Part shown: positions 9,611 through 18,554 of the stretch, piece after piece | How the letters are laid out: each line of letters starts with the position of its first letter | How positions within the stretch are numbered: the first letter of the stretch is position 1 | Assembly (NCBI GenBank): GCA_013359265.1 | Contig: JABWCD010000016.1 | Span: 122,962-186,961 of the forward strand | DNA length: 64,000 bases | Direction of reading: 5' to 3' | From: Candidatus Hydrogenedentota bacterium | GTDB taxonomy: Bacteria > Hydrogenedentota > Hydrogenedentia > Hydrogenedentales > SLHB01 | Notes under the pieces: model-generated | Told to the model about the DNA's origin: nothing | Databases searched by the model: none | What the model saw: only the letters and a program-made list of their open reading frames with translations | Position numbers and translations under genes: made by a program

Positions 9611-11050
9611 TCAGGCGCGGAGCATCGTCTTGGGAACCGTAATGTTTATTCCGAAAACGCCGTCCTCGCCCAGTTCCACCTCGGCTGTGCCTCCGAGGGT
9701 GATCGCGATCTTTTGGACCAGCGACAGGCCGAGTCCGTAGTGCGCGCCCGTCATGCTGCGCGAAGTATCTCCCTGCCAGAACCGGCCGAATACATTCTTG
9801 GCCTGCTCCCGCGAAATACCGCACCCGGAATTGCGCACGCGCAACACCGCGCGCGCGCCGTTACTCCGTGCCGCTATGTCCACCCAGCCGCCATCGTTGG
9901 TGTACGAGAGCGCATTGTCGAACACGTTTCGCGCGACAATGCGCAACAGGGCCGTGTCGGACTCGAGTTGGAGGTCTTTCTCAACGTGCCAATGCACATT
10001 GATGGACCGCGCGGCAAAATCGGATCGCATCGGCGCGAACGTGGACTCGAGGAGCGTGTCGAGCGTCGTCTCTTCCGGGACGACCTCGAACTCGCCCGAA
10101 TCGAGCCGCGCCAACGTAAGCAGGTTCTCCACCATTGCCTGCATGTCGTCCGCAACGTCGAGGCAGTCTCTCAGCGTGGACTCGTACTCTGGCGCGGTGC
10201 GTTCGCGCGATAGCGCGACTTCGAGCGTCGATCGAATGCCGGCCAATGGCGTGCGCAATTCGTGCGCAACGTCCGCACTGAAGCCGCGCTCGCGATCGAA
10301 CGCCTGCTTCAGGCATGCGAGCATCTCATTCAGCCGGTCCACGACAGGCCTTAATTCGGCAGGACATCCCCGAATAGCGATGACAGTTGATAGGTCGTCG
10401 GGCTTGACCGTGCCTATCGCCGACGCGAGCGCATCGAGCGGCGTTATCGCGCGGTTGATTACGGCGTGGAGGAGCGCCGCGGCTATGGCGATTGTGCCGG
10501 CGCCGAACGCCAGCAGAATCAACTCCAGGCGCCCGAGCGTGGCCATGACCGGTGCAATATCGCGGGCCAGAATCAGCTCGATCCGGTCGCGCCGCGCGGT
10601 GGCCATTGCGATTTCCGATTCGGAGTTGTCTTCCTCGTCAATGGCGGGCGCGAAGTAGAGGTATGCGGCGCGTCCGTTCCGCCCGCCGGGCAGGTCGATC
10701 CAGCCGATCACCGGCCCCTCGTTTTCATCCGGCCCGTACGTAAGACTGGTTTCTTTGAGGGAAGGAGACCGATATACGACTACGTCTCCGTCCGTGAATA
10801 TTTGCAGGTACGCGCCGCCGTCGTCTCGCTGAAACTCGTCCATGTCGAAGTCCTCGTTGTCGAAGACAACAAGTCCCGATTTGATTTCAACGCCGGACGA
10901 CAACACTTCCGCTTGCTCGACGAGCGCATCGTCAAACTGATCGAGCAGGCTCTTGCGCACCATAATAAACAGGAATGTGCCCGACGCGACCAGAAGGGCG
11001 ACCATCGCGCCGATCGCGCCGATAAGGAGTTGCTTGCGGATCGACTGCAT
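9611..11050 (-). CDS. Two-component sensor histidine kinase
   Basis: 479 residues from the ATG at 11050, which follows the regulator stop by two bases; the longer open frame upstream overlaps the regulator and is not used. TM1 is at ~8-31, a ~145-residue periplasmic sensor follows, and TM2 is at ~175-198. Then come a HAMP-like linker, the dimerisation/phosphoacceptor box DVAHELRTPLAG (His263), and the ATPase domain with N box (NVFDNALSYTN), G1 (NSGCGIS), F (GRFWQGD) and G2 (GLGLSLVQ). It should phosphorylate the adjacent OmpR-type regulator. The signal is unknown. Confidence 0.92.
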   Translation of the reverse strand: MQSIRKQLLIGAIGAMVALLVASGTFLFIMVRKSLLDQFDDALVEQAEVLSSGVEIKSGLVVFDNEDFDMDEFQRDDGGAYLQIFTDGDVVVYRSPSLKETSLTYGPDENEGPVIGWIDLPGGRNGRAAYLYFAPAIDEEDNSESEIAMATARRDRIELILARDIAPVMATLGRLELILLAFGAGTIAIAAALLHAVINRAITPLDALASAIGTVKPDDLSTVIAIRGCPAELRPVVDRLNEMLACLKQAFDRERGFSADVAHELRTPLAGIRSTLEVALSRERTAPEYESTLRDCLDVADDMQAMVENLLTLARLDSGEFEVVPEETTLDTLLESTFAPMRSDFAARSINVHWHVEKDLQLESDTALLRIVARNVFDNALSYTNDGGWVDIAARSNGARAVLRVRNSGCGISREQAKNVFGRFWQGDTSRSMTGAHYGLGLSLVQKIAITLGGTAEVELGEDGVFGINITVPKTMLRA

Positions 11051-11052
11051 CC

Positions 11053-11724
11053 CTACGGCTCCCGAAGCACGTAACCGAGACCGCGGCGCGTATGAATGAG
11101 CCGCGGCAACCCATCGCGTTCGAGTTTCTTTCGCAAATTGCCGATGAACACTTCGATTACGTTGCTGTTCGGCTCGGCATCGAAGGTATAGATGCGGTCC
11201 CAAATCATGGAACGCGTGACGACGCTTTCGGCCTTCAGCGCGAGGATTTCGAGGATGGAGTATTCGTGCGCGGTCAGATCGATTGGGTGTCCCGCGCGCG
11301 ATACGGTCTTCGCGGTCCGATCGATCTGCAAGTCGCCGATGCGTATTGTTGACGATTTGGCGTTGTACTTCCGCCGCACGAGCGCGTGAATGCGCGCGAG
11401 CAACTCTTCGAACGCAAACGGCTTCACGAGATAGTCGTCCGCGCCCAGGTTCAGTCCCGTTACGCGATCCTCGAGAGTGTCTTTCGCCGTCAGAACAAGG
11501 ATGTGAACTGCGTTGCCGCTCTCTCGGAGCCGTTTGAGCAAGGTCAAACCATCCATTTTAGGCAGCATAAGGTCGAGGAGGATCGCGTCATAGTCGCCCG
11601 CTTCGGCATACGCGAGGCCCTCGTCGCCGTCCTTGGTGGCATCGACGGCGAACCCGGCCTCGCGTAGTCCTTGGGTCACGGACTTGCGCAGCGGTCCGTA
11701 GTCCTCGATCAGTAAGACTCTCAT
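11053..11724 (-). CDS. OmpR-family response regulator
   Basis: 223 residues. The receiver domain spans 1-~118, with acidic pocket Glu7-Asp8 and the phosphoacceptor Asp51 in LLDLMLPKMDG; the conserved Lys lies in DDYLVKPFAF. The winged-helix DNA-binding domain follows, ending in the family-typical LIHTRRGLGYVL. It starts 37 bp after the PepSY-like gene and runs directly into the kinase gene, so the three are probably one operon. The direct repeat at 12821-12838 could be its operator. Confidence 0.94.
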   Translation of the reverse strand: MRVLLIEDYGPLRKSVTQGLREAGFAVDATKDGDEGLAYAEAGDYDAILLDLMLPKMDGLTLLKRLRESGNAVHILVLTAKDTLEDRVTGLNLGADDYLVKPFAFEELLARIHALVRRKYNAKSSTIRIGDLQIDRTAKTVSRAGHPIDLTAHEYSILEILALKAESVVTRSMIWDRIYTFDAEPNSNVIEVFIGNLRKKLERDGLPRLIHTRRGLGYVLREP

Positions 11725-11761
11725 GCCGCGGTTGACTCCCGGTAGGGGGTGCGAGCAAATA

Positions 11762-12751
11762 CTACAGGGTTATCGTTCCGAATTTCGTGAGCAGGAGGTC
11801 TTCGTCCTGAATCAACCCGATTCCCGGCGCATACAGCTTGAACTCTTCCTCGTCCCCTTCCAGCGGATTCGATTCCTGCACTTTTAGACAGTGCTCAAAC
11901 GTGCCTGCGGGCGTTTCCAGCGTTTCGTCCAACGCGACAATCTCTGCGCGGTCCATCGCCGCTTTCGGGTCCCACTCCTGGTAGTAGCGCGATCCAACGA
12001 GTACGAGGCCCGGCATGGCAAGGCCCGGCTTGCAGTCCGCGCTGTCCGCGCGCCACGAGTCATTCGCGATTCCGGGTTGGCCGTTCTTGTATTTCGTCGT
12101 TTGTTCGCCGAAATAGAAAATGCCGCGATTCTCGTTGCAGAACGCGAAATAGTTGCGCGAGACTTCTTTCAGTTCGCCGTTCTCCGATTCGCGTTCTTCG
12201 ACAACGCGTGTCTCGATACCACCGACCTTTTCCGTTTCGTTCAGCACCGTAATGACGAGCTGTTCTGTCTCATCGCCGTCTTTGTGTTCCAAGGTGAGTT
12301 GGTATCCCGGTTCGAGGATGAAATACGCGTTTCGCCCGGTGGTTGCGAACGTGCACTTCTCCAGGCCAAACGTGTTCGTAAACTCAACCCGGTGTTGCCG
12401 CGCTTTCGCGGCCAATTTGCCGCGTGCGGCGCCCTCGTCCTTCTTGCCGAGGAGCTTTCCGTCGGTACCGATGTGAATTTCGGTTTCCCTCCCATCGGCC
12501 ACTACATCGAATTCATAGAAGGTCTGGCCATTCCGCGACATCTCGGCGATGTCCTCGATTTTCCCGTTTCCTGCCTCTTTCAGGATGGCCTGGCGCACGA
12601 CCTCCGGCAGCGAGTCCAGCGAAACTTTCTTTTCGCCGGGCTCCGCTTCGTCCCCGCGTTTGTCGTCCGCCGCGAACACCGCAAGTACCGATGCGCAAAC
12701 CAGGACCAACCCCGCAACACAGGCGGTCCAAAACGACGATGTACGAATCAT
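11762..12751 (-). CDS. Exported PepSY-like protein of a two-component operon
   Basis: 329 residues from the ATG at 12751, preceded by AAAGGAG seven bases upstream; the longer open frame lacks support. A signal peptide (to ~AVFAADDK) is followed by a PepSY-like unit at ~30-95 (SLPEVVRQAILKEAG, then FYEFDVVADGRETEIHIGTDGKLL). The remaining ~230 residues are an all-beta region without a recognised domain. PepSY proteins bind or modulate partners in the periplasm. Its place as first gene before the regulator and kinase suggests it is their output or a sensing accessory. Confidence 0.8.
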   Translation of the reverse strand: MIRTSSFWTACVAGLVLVCASVLAVFAADDKRGDEAEPGEKKVSLDSLPEVVRQAILKEAGNGKIEDIAEMSRNGQTFYEFDVVADGRETEIHIGTDGKLLGKKDEGAARGKLAAKARQHRVEFTNTFGLEKCTFATTGRNAYFILEPGYQLTLEHKDGDETEQLVITVLNETEKVGGIETRVVEERESENGELKEVSRNYFAFCNENRGIFYFGEQTTKYKNGQPGIANDSWRADSADCKPGLAMPGLVLVGSRYYQEWDPKAAMDRAEIVALDETLETPAGTFEHCLKVQESNPLEGDEEEFKLYAPGIGLIQDEDLLLTKFGTITL

Positions 12752-12820
12752 GGTGAGACTCCTTTCAAGTGCCCGGCGCGCCCGTCGTGCCCGGCCGACG
12801 AAAGAAACGATAGCAATCCT

Positions 12821-12838
12821 AGATGAAGGGAAGATGAA
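12821..12838 (-). promoter_or_regulatory. Direct repeat, possible OmpR-type operator
   Basis: On the minus strand the heptamer TTCATCT occurs twice with an 11-bp period (plus-strand AGATGAA at 12821-12827 and 12832-12838), ~70-90 bp upstream of the PepSY-like start. Tandem half-sites about one helical turn apart are the usual layout for OmpR/PhoB-family regulators, and one such regulator is two genes downstream. Autoregulation is inferred, not shown. Confidence 0.4.
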
Positions 12839-13021
12839 CGGGGGTGGAGAGCGCGCCCTCAAGACCCCACGGCTCGATGAGTACACCGCACAAACACGCT
12901 TTCTCGTGATTCGCACAAACGCCGGCGTATGTCAACCAAACAGGGGTCGTTTCGCAGCATGGGGACATCACGCGGCGTGTGCAACACGATGGGCAAATAG
13001 GTAGAAGTACATAATGCCGTC

Positions 13022-13042
13022 ATGCCCGGCCTCCACGGGCAT
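13022..13042. terminator. Hairpin at the 3' end of the oxidoreductase gene
   Basis: ATGCCCG and CGGGCAT form a perfect 7-bp stem around a 7-base loop directly after the stop codon of the minus-strand oxidoreductase. There is no following T-run, so efficiency as a terminator is doubtful. The left arm and loop share the CCCGGCCTCC core with the hairpins at 50248 and 50520. Confidence 0.45.
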
Positions 13043-14383
13043 TCAGTGAATTGTGTACGGTGGTCTGTATGTCCGACCCAGTAGTCTGTTCGCATCGTCG
13101 TCCGTGAAGCGTTCGGTCTTGGGATCGAAGCGCAGCGTCTTGCCCGTGCGATACGCGATATTCGCAAGGTGGAACATCGCAGCGCCAAGATGGCCCTCTT
13201 CGATGTCGGCGTTCAGGTCCTCGTGCTTGCGGCTGCGGACTGCGTTGATGAAGTTCTCGAAGTGGGGGAGGTCGCCCATTGGATTCTTGGGATCGGAGTT
13301 CGACGGGCCCGGCGTGCGTTTCGCGCCCATGAACGTGTGGTAACTGCTGTAGTCGGGAATGATCATGAAGCCATCGCTGCCGAAAAAAGTCACGCCGACG
13401 ACGCTTTCGCCGTCGACGAAAGGATACTCGTCGCCCATGCCGGCCTCGGTCGTTGTGTACCACTGCCGGACCTCGAACTGGGCGAAAGTCTTGCGCCCGT
13501 CAAACGTCCACGATGCGCTCTGCATGTTTGGCGTCTCGCGGTATTCGTCGTGGACCAGTGCGCCGCCCATCGACTGCACCATCGACGCGTGTGAATCGAG
13601 CTTGAGGCCCCAGCGCATCACGTCAATCTGATGTACGCCCTGGTTCCCGATCTGTCCGTCGCCGAAATCCCAAAAGTTGTTCCATTGGTAGTACCAGATG
13701 TCGGCGTAGGGGCGGTCTGCGGCCGGACCGAGCCACAGGTCCCAGTCAAGACTTTCCGGGACCGGTATATCCTTCGGGTGCCCCATGGTGTCGCGCAGCT
13801 TGAAGGCGATGCCCCGCGCCATGTACACCTCGCCGATGACGCCCTCGTGGAGTTTACGGATTCCCTCGGCAATGTTCGCGCTGCTGCGGCATTGTGTGCC
13901 GACTTGAACAATGCGTTTGTGTTTACGCGCGGTCTCGACCATTCTGCGGCCTTCTTCGATGGTATGGGCCGCGGGTTTCTCGATGTAGACGTCCTTGCCC
14001 GCTTCGCATGCCCAGATGGTCGCGAGAGCGTGCCAGTGGTTCGGTATGGCGAACGTGACGACGTCGATGTCCTTATCGGCGAAGATGTCCCGCATGTCGA
14101 TGCACGTCCGCAACTTCTTGCCGAACTGTTTTTCGAATTGCCCGGCGCGTTCGTTCACCGTATTCTCGTAACAGTCGCAGATAGCCACCAACTCTACGTT
14201 GGCCTTGCCCAGCCGGTTGAGACTGGACATGTGGTCCACGCCGCGCCCCCTGACACCCACGACTGCTGCGCGAATCCGGTCGTTTGCGCTCGCGCGCGAC
14301 GCCGCGATAAACGGTCCCGCCAGCGCGGCGGCGGCCGTACACGTCGAATACTTCAAGAATGCCCTGCGGTCACTGTGTCCCAT
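13043..14383 (-). CDS. Tat-exported Gfo/Idh/MocA-family oxidoreductase
   Basis: 446 residues from the ATG at 14383. The N-terminus carries a twin-arginine signal (SDRRAFLKYS, then an Ala-rich hydrophobic stretch). The Rossmann NAD(P) site follows as AVVGVRGRGVDH, and the EKPAAHTIEEGRRMV motif contains the conserved EKP lysine. The C-terminal half has the family beta-sheet dimerisation fold with QIGNQGVHQIDVMRWG. Such exported members are common in Planctomycetes-like bacteria and act on sugars or inositols; the substrate here is unknown. The upstream in-frame ATG at 14434 is less likely because it would bury the Tat motif. Confidence 0.88.
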   Translation of the reverse strand: MGHSDRRAFLKYSTCTAAAALAGPFIAASRASANDRIRAAVVGVRGRGVDHMSSLNRLGKANVELVAICDCYENTVNERAGQFEKQFGKKLRTCIDMRDIFADKDIDVVTFAIPNHWHALATIWACEAGKDVYIEKPAAHTIEEGRRMVETARKHKRIVQVGTQCRSSANIAEGIRKLHEGVIGEVYMARGIAFKLRDTMGHPKDIPVPESLDWDLWLGPAADRPYADIWYYQWNNFWDFGDGQIGNQGVHQIDVMRWGLKLDSHASMVQSMGGALVHDEYRETPNMQSASWTFDGRKTFAQFEVRQWYTTTEAGMGDEYPFVDGESVVGVTFFGSDGFMIIPDYSSYHTFMGAKRTPGPSNSDPKNPMGDLPHFENFINAVRSRKHEDLNADIEEGHLGAAMFHLANIAYRTGKTLRFDPKTERFTDDDANRLLGRTYRPPYTIH

Positions 14384-14561
14384 GATACCCCCCAAACGGG
14401 GCACGGAATCTTCTCGAGGGAAGCGTTGACGCACTCGTCGTGCCCCATTGCATTATTTCATAGGAGCGTTTGCGAGTTCGATGCCGGCCGCGCCGGATCG
14501 CGATTGGGCCGGCTCCTGTCATGCATGTCCCGGGCGGGTACGAGTCGGCGCATACTCAGCG

Positions 14562-14759
14562 CTATTTGTTGCGCTCGTGGGGGACGGGTTGGACTTGGCC
14601 CTTGACGTGGTCGCGCGTGTCACGCTCATGACGGTATTTGCCGCGCGCTTGCTGGATGCAGCCGATGACGTACAGCGACGTGATGAATAACGCCGCGGCT
14701 GCGAGACACAGATTTGCGGTAAGCCAGACCCGGCTCGGCTTGCGTTTCTTAGTAGTCAT
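14562..14759 (-). CDS. Small single-span membrane protein, hypothetical
   Basis: 65 residues from the ATG at 14759: a basic N-terminus (MTTKKRKPSR), one hydrophobic segment (~12-36) and a charged tail. No family is recognised. The frame is open further upstream towards the tRNA, but those codons look non-coding. The gene sits just after tRNA-Leu on the same strand. It could be a chance ORF. Confidence 0.4.
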   Translation of the reverse strand: MTTKKRKPSRVWLTANLCLAAAALFITSLYVIGCIQQARGKYRHERDTRDHVKGQVQPVPHERNK

Positions 14760-14845
14760 TGAGCAGTGAATTGACAGGCGATCGGGCGCCTCCGCCGGGA
14801 AAGCGAGTTCAGCGATTCGCGGCGGTCGAGACACGTAACCAAAAC

Positions 14846-14932
14846 TGGTGCCGGGGAAGGGACTTGAACCCCCACTCCCTTGCGGGAACCGGATTTTGAG
14901 TCCGGCGCGTCTGCCAATTTCGCCACCCCGGC
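14846..14932 (-). tRNA. tRNA-Leu (anticodon CAA), CCA encoded
   Basis: Read on the minus strand, GCCGGGG pairs with CCCCGGC as acceptor stem, followed by A and an encoded CCA (plus-strand TGG at 14846-14848). The D-arm reads GGCGAAATTGGCAGACGC, the anticodon stem CCGGA/TCCGG carries loop CTCAAAA with anticodon CAA, a long variable arm (TTCCCGCAAGGGAG) marks a class II tRNA, and the T-arm is GGGGGTTCAAGTCCC. This decodes UUG leucine. Confidence 0.97.
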
Positions 14933-14944
14933 ACGGATTGCATG

Positions 14945-14974
14945 ATTATAAGATTCGACGGGCGAACTTTGCAA
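14945..14974 (-). promoter_or_regulatory. Sigma70-type promoter of tRNA-Leu
   Basis: On the minus strand TTGCAA (14974-14969) and a perfect TATAAT (14950-14945) are 18 bp apart. Transcription would begin around 14938, a few bases before the mature tRNA 5' end at 14932. Confidence 0.75.
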
Positions 14975-15059
14975 AGGCTTCGCGGGACTCGGAGTAGTGA
15001 CGCCGTCTGATATCGCGTCGCAGCGAGATCCGGCTGAATGTGCCCGCGCCGCGATTCGC

Positions 15060-17054
15060 CTATTTCACTTCGATTTGGAACGGCGCGCAGGGAAGCCCGG
15101 CGGCGTTGCGGAGATTGCAGTCCGGGTTGTCCGCCCAAGCGTAGCGCACGTAGCGCGGTTCGGCCACGTGCGCGCACGTTAGAACGACGAGGTTGTTTTC
15201 GATCCGCGCGTCGGCCCAGTGGAAGATGTTGTCGATTCCCGCCACTGCAAAACCGCGCGGGGGCGCGCCATCCGATGTGCTTAGGCCGCCGTCGGTGTGA
15301 TCGAACCGGACGTGCACAACGCTTCCGGTTACGGACGCATCCCGAATCGACGGGCCGTTCGCCGCGACGTTTTGCGCGTAGACCTGTTTCAGCGCAAGCA
15401 GCGCGAGGCGTTTCCCAACGTCCTGTTTGTTGCGCGGATGAATGTTTTCGGCGTCGCCGATGTCGATGGTCACGGCCATGCCGGTGTTCGGCGCATGCGA
15501 CGCATGGGCCTGCGCGTCGCGCAGTTCGGCGAACGGCGACTGCGCATTCGCATCGGAAGTTTGCGCCCCGTAACTCGCGAGTTGCACGAACAGAAACGGC
15601 AGATCGCCCTGGCGAAACGCCGCGCGCCAATCGTTGATCAGCGCCGGAAACAACGTGCGGTATTGACGTGCGCGGCTCGCGTTGCTTTCGCCCTGGTACC
15701 ACAGGACGCCGCGCAGGCCGTACGGCACGAGCGGCGCGATCATACCGTTGAACAATACGCTTGGAAGGCGGTGGTTCGTCTCGACGTAGACGGGCGGCAC
15801 GGGCTTCGCCGGAGCGGTGGCGAGGTCCATGCCCGGTTTGAATCTCCAGTCTCCCGCAAGGGAGACGGAATCGGACGCAGGCGCCCCTTCGAGGTCGAGG
15901 TGCAGATCGGTTGCAGCGCCGACGAACCCTCCAACATTGCCCATGTCGTACACGCGGACCGCGATCACGTTCCGGCCCGCGCGCACGAGATGGGCCGGCA
16001 CCGCATACTCGTGGCGATTACCGGCGCCTTCGCCTTGTCCGATTACTTCGCCGTTGAACCACGTCCGGTCGGAATCGTTGAGGCCTGTGAGGTGCAAACG
16101 GAGCGGGTGCTTCGCCCAAGATTCGGGTAGCTCGATCTCCTTGCGGTACCACGCGAAGCCGTCGAGGTTCGGAAATCCTTGGTCCTCCCAGACGCCCGGA
16201 GTAGTAAGGGTGGACCAGTCGCGCGCATCGAATTCCGGATCGGCCCAAATTGCCTTGCCGTCGGCGTACCCGAGATCGAGCGAATCCAAATCGGCAAACC
16301 ACTGCCCGGACTTCTGCTCGAATTCCTGTCCACTGGCTGCCGACGCCGCAATGAGCTTGGGCATGAGATCGATCACCGGCCCCCAATCGGCCAGCGCGCG
16401 AAGCGCGGATTTGCTCGTCCACGCCTCGGCGGGCGAAGCGCCGCGCGACGCATTGATGAGACCAATTGGTACATTAAGTTCGCGCTGCGTGTCGCGTCCA
16501 AAGAAATAGCCGACGGCCGAAAACGCTTTCACAGTCTCCGGCGTGCATACCTGCCACGCTGCGCCGGGGCAATCGTCCTGCGGTGCGAATTTCGTTGTGC
16601 GCGGCACGTCGAACAACCGAATCGTGGGATAGTTGGCCGCGGCGAGTTCCTGTTCCACGTTGAGCACCGCGCGCGGCCCCGGCTGCATGGACATCGCCAT
16701 ATTCGATTGGCCGGAGCATAGCCACACTTCGCCCACGAGTACGTCCCGAATGACTTTGCGCGTGCGGCCCGCGCGTACCTCGAGTGCGTAGGGGCCGCCC
16801 GCGTCGAGCGACTCGAGGTAGAGCTGCCAGCGGCCCGCCTCGTTCGCCATTGCTTTTGAGCGTCTGCCTTCCATGCTGACGCGCACGCGCGTGCCCGGCG
16901 CGGCCTTGCCCCAGATCGCCACGGGCTTGCCCTGCTGCAAGACCATGCCATCGGAGAACAGGGCGGGAAGCGCAAGTGTTGAATCGGGCCGTTGGCCAAG
17001 CGTGTGGCAGCCGGAAATCGCGACAGCAATCACTGAAAGGACGAATCGTCGCAT
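15060..17054 (-). CDS. Sialate O-acetylesterase-like lipoprotein
   Basis: 664 residues with a lipobox (VAISGC, Cys16). The catalytic SGNH-type block reads WLCSGQSNMA (nucleophile Ser117), and the later GVLWYQGESNA and DIGDAENIHPRNK segments supply the conserved Gln/Glu and Asp-x-x-His residues. A jelly-roll insertion at about 265-400 (WYRKEIELPESW...) is a carbohydrate-binding-like domain often seen in this family. It removes O-acetyl groups from sialic acids or plant glycans, outside the inner membrane. It fits the glycan-degrading content further along. Confidence 0.9.
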   Translation of the reverse strand: MRRFVLSVIAVAISGCHTLGQRPDSTLALPALFSDGMVLQQGKPVAIWGKAAPGTRVRVSMEGRRSKAMANEAGRWQLYLESLDAGGPYALEVRAGRTRKVIRDVLVGEVWLCSGQSNMAMSMQPGPRAVLNVEQELAAANYPTIRLFDVPRTTKFAPQDDCPGAAWQVCTPETVKAFSAVGYFFGRDTQRELNVPIGLINASRGASPAEAWTSKSALRALADWGPVIDLMPKLIAASAASGQEFEQKSGQWFADLDSLDLGYADGKAIWADPEFDARDWSTLTTPGVWEDQGFPNLDGFAWYRKEIELPESWAKHPLRLHLTGLNDSDRTWFNGEVIGQGEGAGNRHEYAVPAHLVRAGRNVIAVRVYDMGNVGGFVGAATDLHLDLEGAPASDSVSLAGDWRFKPGMDLATAPAKPVPPVYVETNHRLPSVLFNGMIAPLVPYGLRGVLWYQGESNASRARQYRTLFPALINDWRAAFRQGDLPFLFVQLASYGAQTSDANAQSPFAELRDAQAHASHAPNTGMAVTIDIGDAENIHPRNKQDVGKRLALLALKQVYAQNVAANGPSIRDASVTGSVVHVRFDHTDGGLSTSDGAPPRGFAVAGIDNIFHWADARIENNLVVLTCAHVAEPRYVRYAWADNPDCNLRNAAGLPCAPFQIEVK

Positions 17055-17148
17055 GGCGCACCTCGTAGGGAATCGTTGGGTACGACGCCGTTCTACTCGG
17101 AAACCGTTTGGGGATCAAGCGAATCGCTTGGGCCGGAATGTGGGGTAG

Positions 17149-18018
17149 TCAGTATCCGTAATCGGAGGATTCGTAGGATCGGTATGCAAGAAGCACCGCT
17201 GCCGCCGCGAGTACACTAGACGCCAGAGCGCACACGAAGAACCGTTGCCACGCCGCGCGTTGACGCAGCCATTGCATCCGTTGTGCCACCGACGCCGAAC
17301 TGGCAGCCAGCACAAGGCACAATGGAACCAGCGGCGCTTCGGAGTAGATGTGGCCAAGCAGCCAGATGAACGTGGAGGCGGGCCATGCCACGGCTATGGC
17401 GCCGGCGACAGGGAAGCGTCGTGGATTGAGCCACGTTAGAGCAGCGATTCCGCCAAAGGCCGACACCACTGCGCCCGCAAGTTGCGCGAGTTTCGCGCTG
17501 CCTCCCAACACCATCACGATGCTGCCGCCGGTGAGCGCTATCAGCAGGATAGCTGCCGGCAACGCAGAATTGTCGCGGCGGGCCGAACTGTCGTGCAATT
17601 CCCACATAACAACGATGAGCGCGGCGATGGCGGCGACCCAAGCGACGCTTGAATACCACGGCCACGAATTACGGATGGGCGGGAGTAACAAGAAGGCCAC
17701 AAACGCCACTGTGACTGCCCCGCGCAATACGATGCGGGAGGAGCGTTGGCCGAACAGCATTGTTTCAATACACGCAATCACGGGAAGTAAAACTGCGATA
17801 TAACCAATCCAATCGGTGGTCTGTCGCGGTTGCAGCGTGGCCGCACCGAGAATCAACACGACGCCCACAGCCACACCGATACCCGTCGCCAATGCTATGA
17901 CACCATGCGCCAATCCGGGCCGCGTTCCACACTTGGCGCCCGCGGTCAGCGCAAAGGCGCATAGCGCGGCGGCCACCGCGGGCGCAACGGCGCCGAGAAT
18001 GGGCGTTAATGGGCCCAT
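17149..18018 (-). CDS. Polytopic membrane protein, hypothetical
   Basis: 289 residues, almost entirely hydrophobic: about eight predicted membrane helices separated by short loops, with an LHDSSARRDN loop near the middle and a tyrosine-rich C-terminus (YRSYESSDYGY). I recognise no family motif. It follows the start of the acetylesterase gene at ~95 bp on the same strand. The start is at the first ATG (18018). Confidence 0.6.
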   Translation of the reverse strand: MGPLTPILGAVAPAVAAALCAFALTAGAKCGTRPGLAHGVIALATGIGVAVGVVLILGAATLQPRQTTDWIGYIAVLLPVIACIETMLFGQRSSRIVLRGAVTVAFVAFLLLPPIRNSWPWYSSVAWVAAIAALIVVMWELHDSSARRDNSALPAAILLIALTGGSIVMVLGGSAKLAQLAGAVVSAFGGIAALTWLNPRRFPVAGAIAVAWPASTFIWLLGHIYSEAPLVPLCLVLAASSASVAQRMQWLRQRAAWQRFFVCALASSVLAAAAVLLAYRSYESSDYGY

Positions 18019-18100
18019 GCTGCCCTACGTCCGGGTTTCACATTCGCCGAGTTCGGTCCGATCGCGTACAATGCCCTCTCCACAATAGGGGCCGCGAACT

Positions 18101-18547
18101 ATGCCAAGCATGTTTGACGCAGACACCCGTAACAATCTTCTTCGGCGCATTCGGAATCTAACGCCGGACGCGCCGCGCGCGTGGGGCCGCATGACCGCGC
18201 CGGAAATGATCGCGCATCTGACTGACCAGATGCACCACACGCTCGGCGATGCGACCGCCGCGCCCATTCGCGATTTCCGGCGTTGGCCGGGGATTAAGTA
18301 TCTGGCGATTCACGTTGTCCCTTGGCCGAAAGGCCGCGTCATCGGTCCGCCGGAAGCGTTTGTGACGAAACCGGCGGACTGGCACAACGACGTCGAGATG
18401 CTCATTGCTTTGGTCGAGCGATTTGGGGCGCTCGACCCCAACGGCAAGTGGGCCGACCATGCGATTTTCGGCGCGATGACCGGGCGCGACTGGGGCGTGT
18501 TCTGCCACAAGCATTTCGATCACCACCTGCGCCAGTTCGGACAGTAG
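18101..18547 (+). CDS. DinB-like / DUF1569 protein
   Basis: 148 residues with the layout of DinB/DUF1569 four-helix bundles: LLRRIRNLTPDAPRAWGRM, then MIAHLTDQMHHTLGD with the first metal-type histidine, and a C-terminal HKHFDHHLRQFG carrying the others. Members bind a metal and may be thiol-dependent transferases or stress proteins; the activity here is unknown. The start at 18101 is the first ATG, and a second at 18110 is possible. The stop lies eight bases from the convergent YceI gene. Confidence 0.8.
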   Translation: MPSMFDADTRNNLLRRIRNLTPDAPRAWGRMTAPEMIAHLTDQMHHTLGDATAAPIRDFRRWPGIKYLAIHVVPWPKGRVIGPPEAFVTKPADWHNDVEMLIALVERFGALDPNGKWADHAIFGAMTGRDWGVFCHKHFDHHLRQFGQ

Positions 18548-18554
18548 GGGCGCG

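Noticed and set aside
9611..11203. Kinase start at 11203
   Set aside because: The extra 51 codons overlap the regulator and lack a signal; the ATG at 11050 follows the regulator stop by two bases and gives a clean first membrane helix.
13022..13042. Canonical rho-independent terminator
   Set aside because: Hairpin is clear, but a T-tract is missing on either strand.
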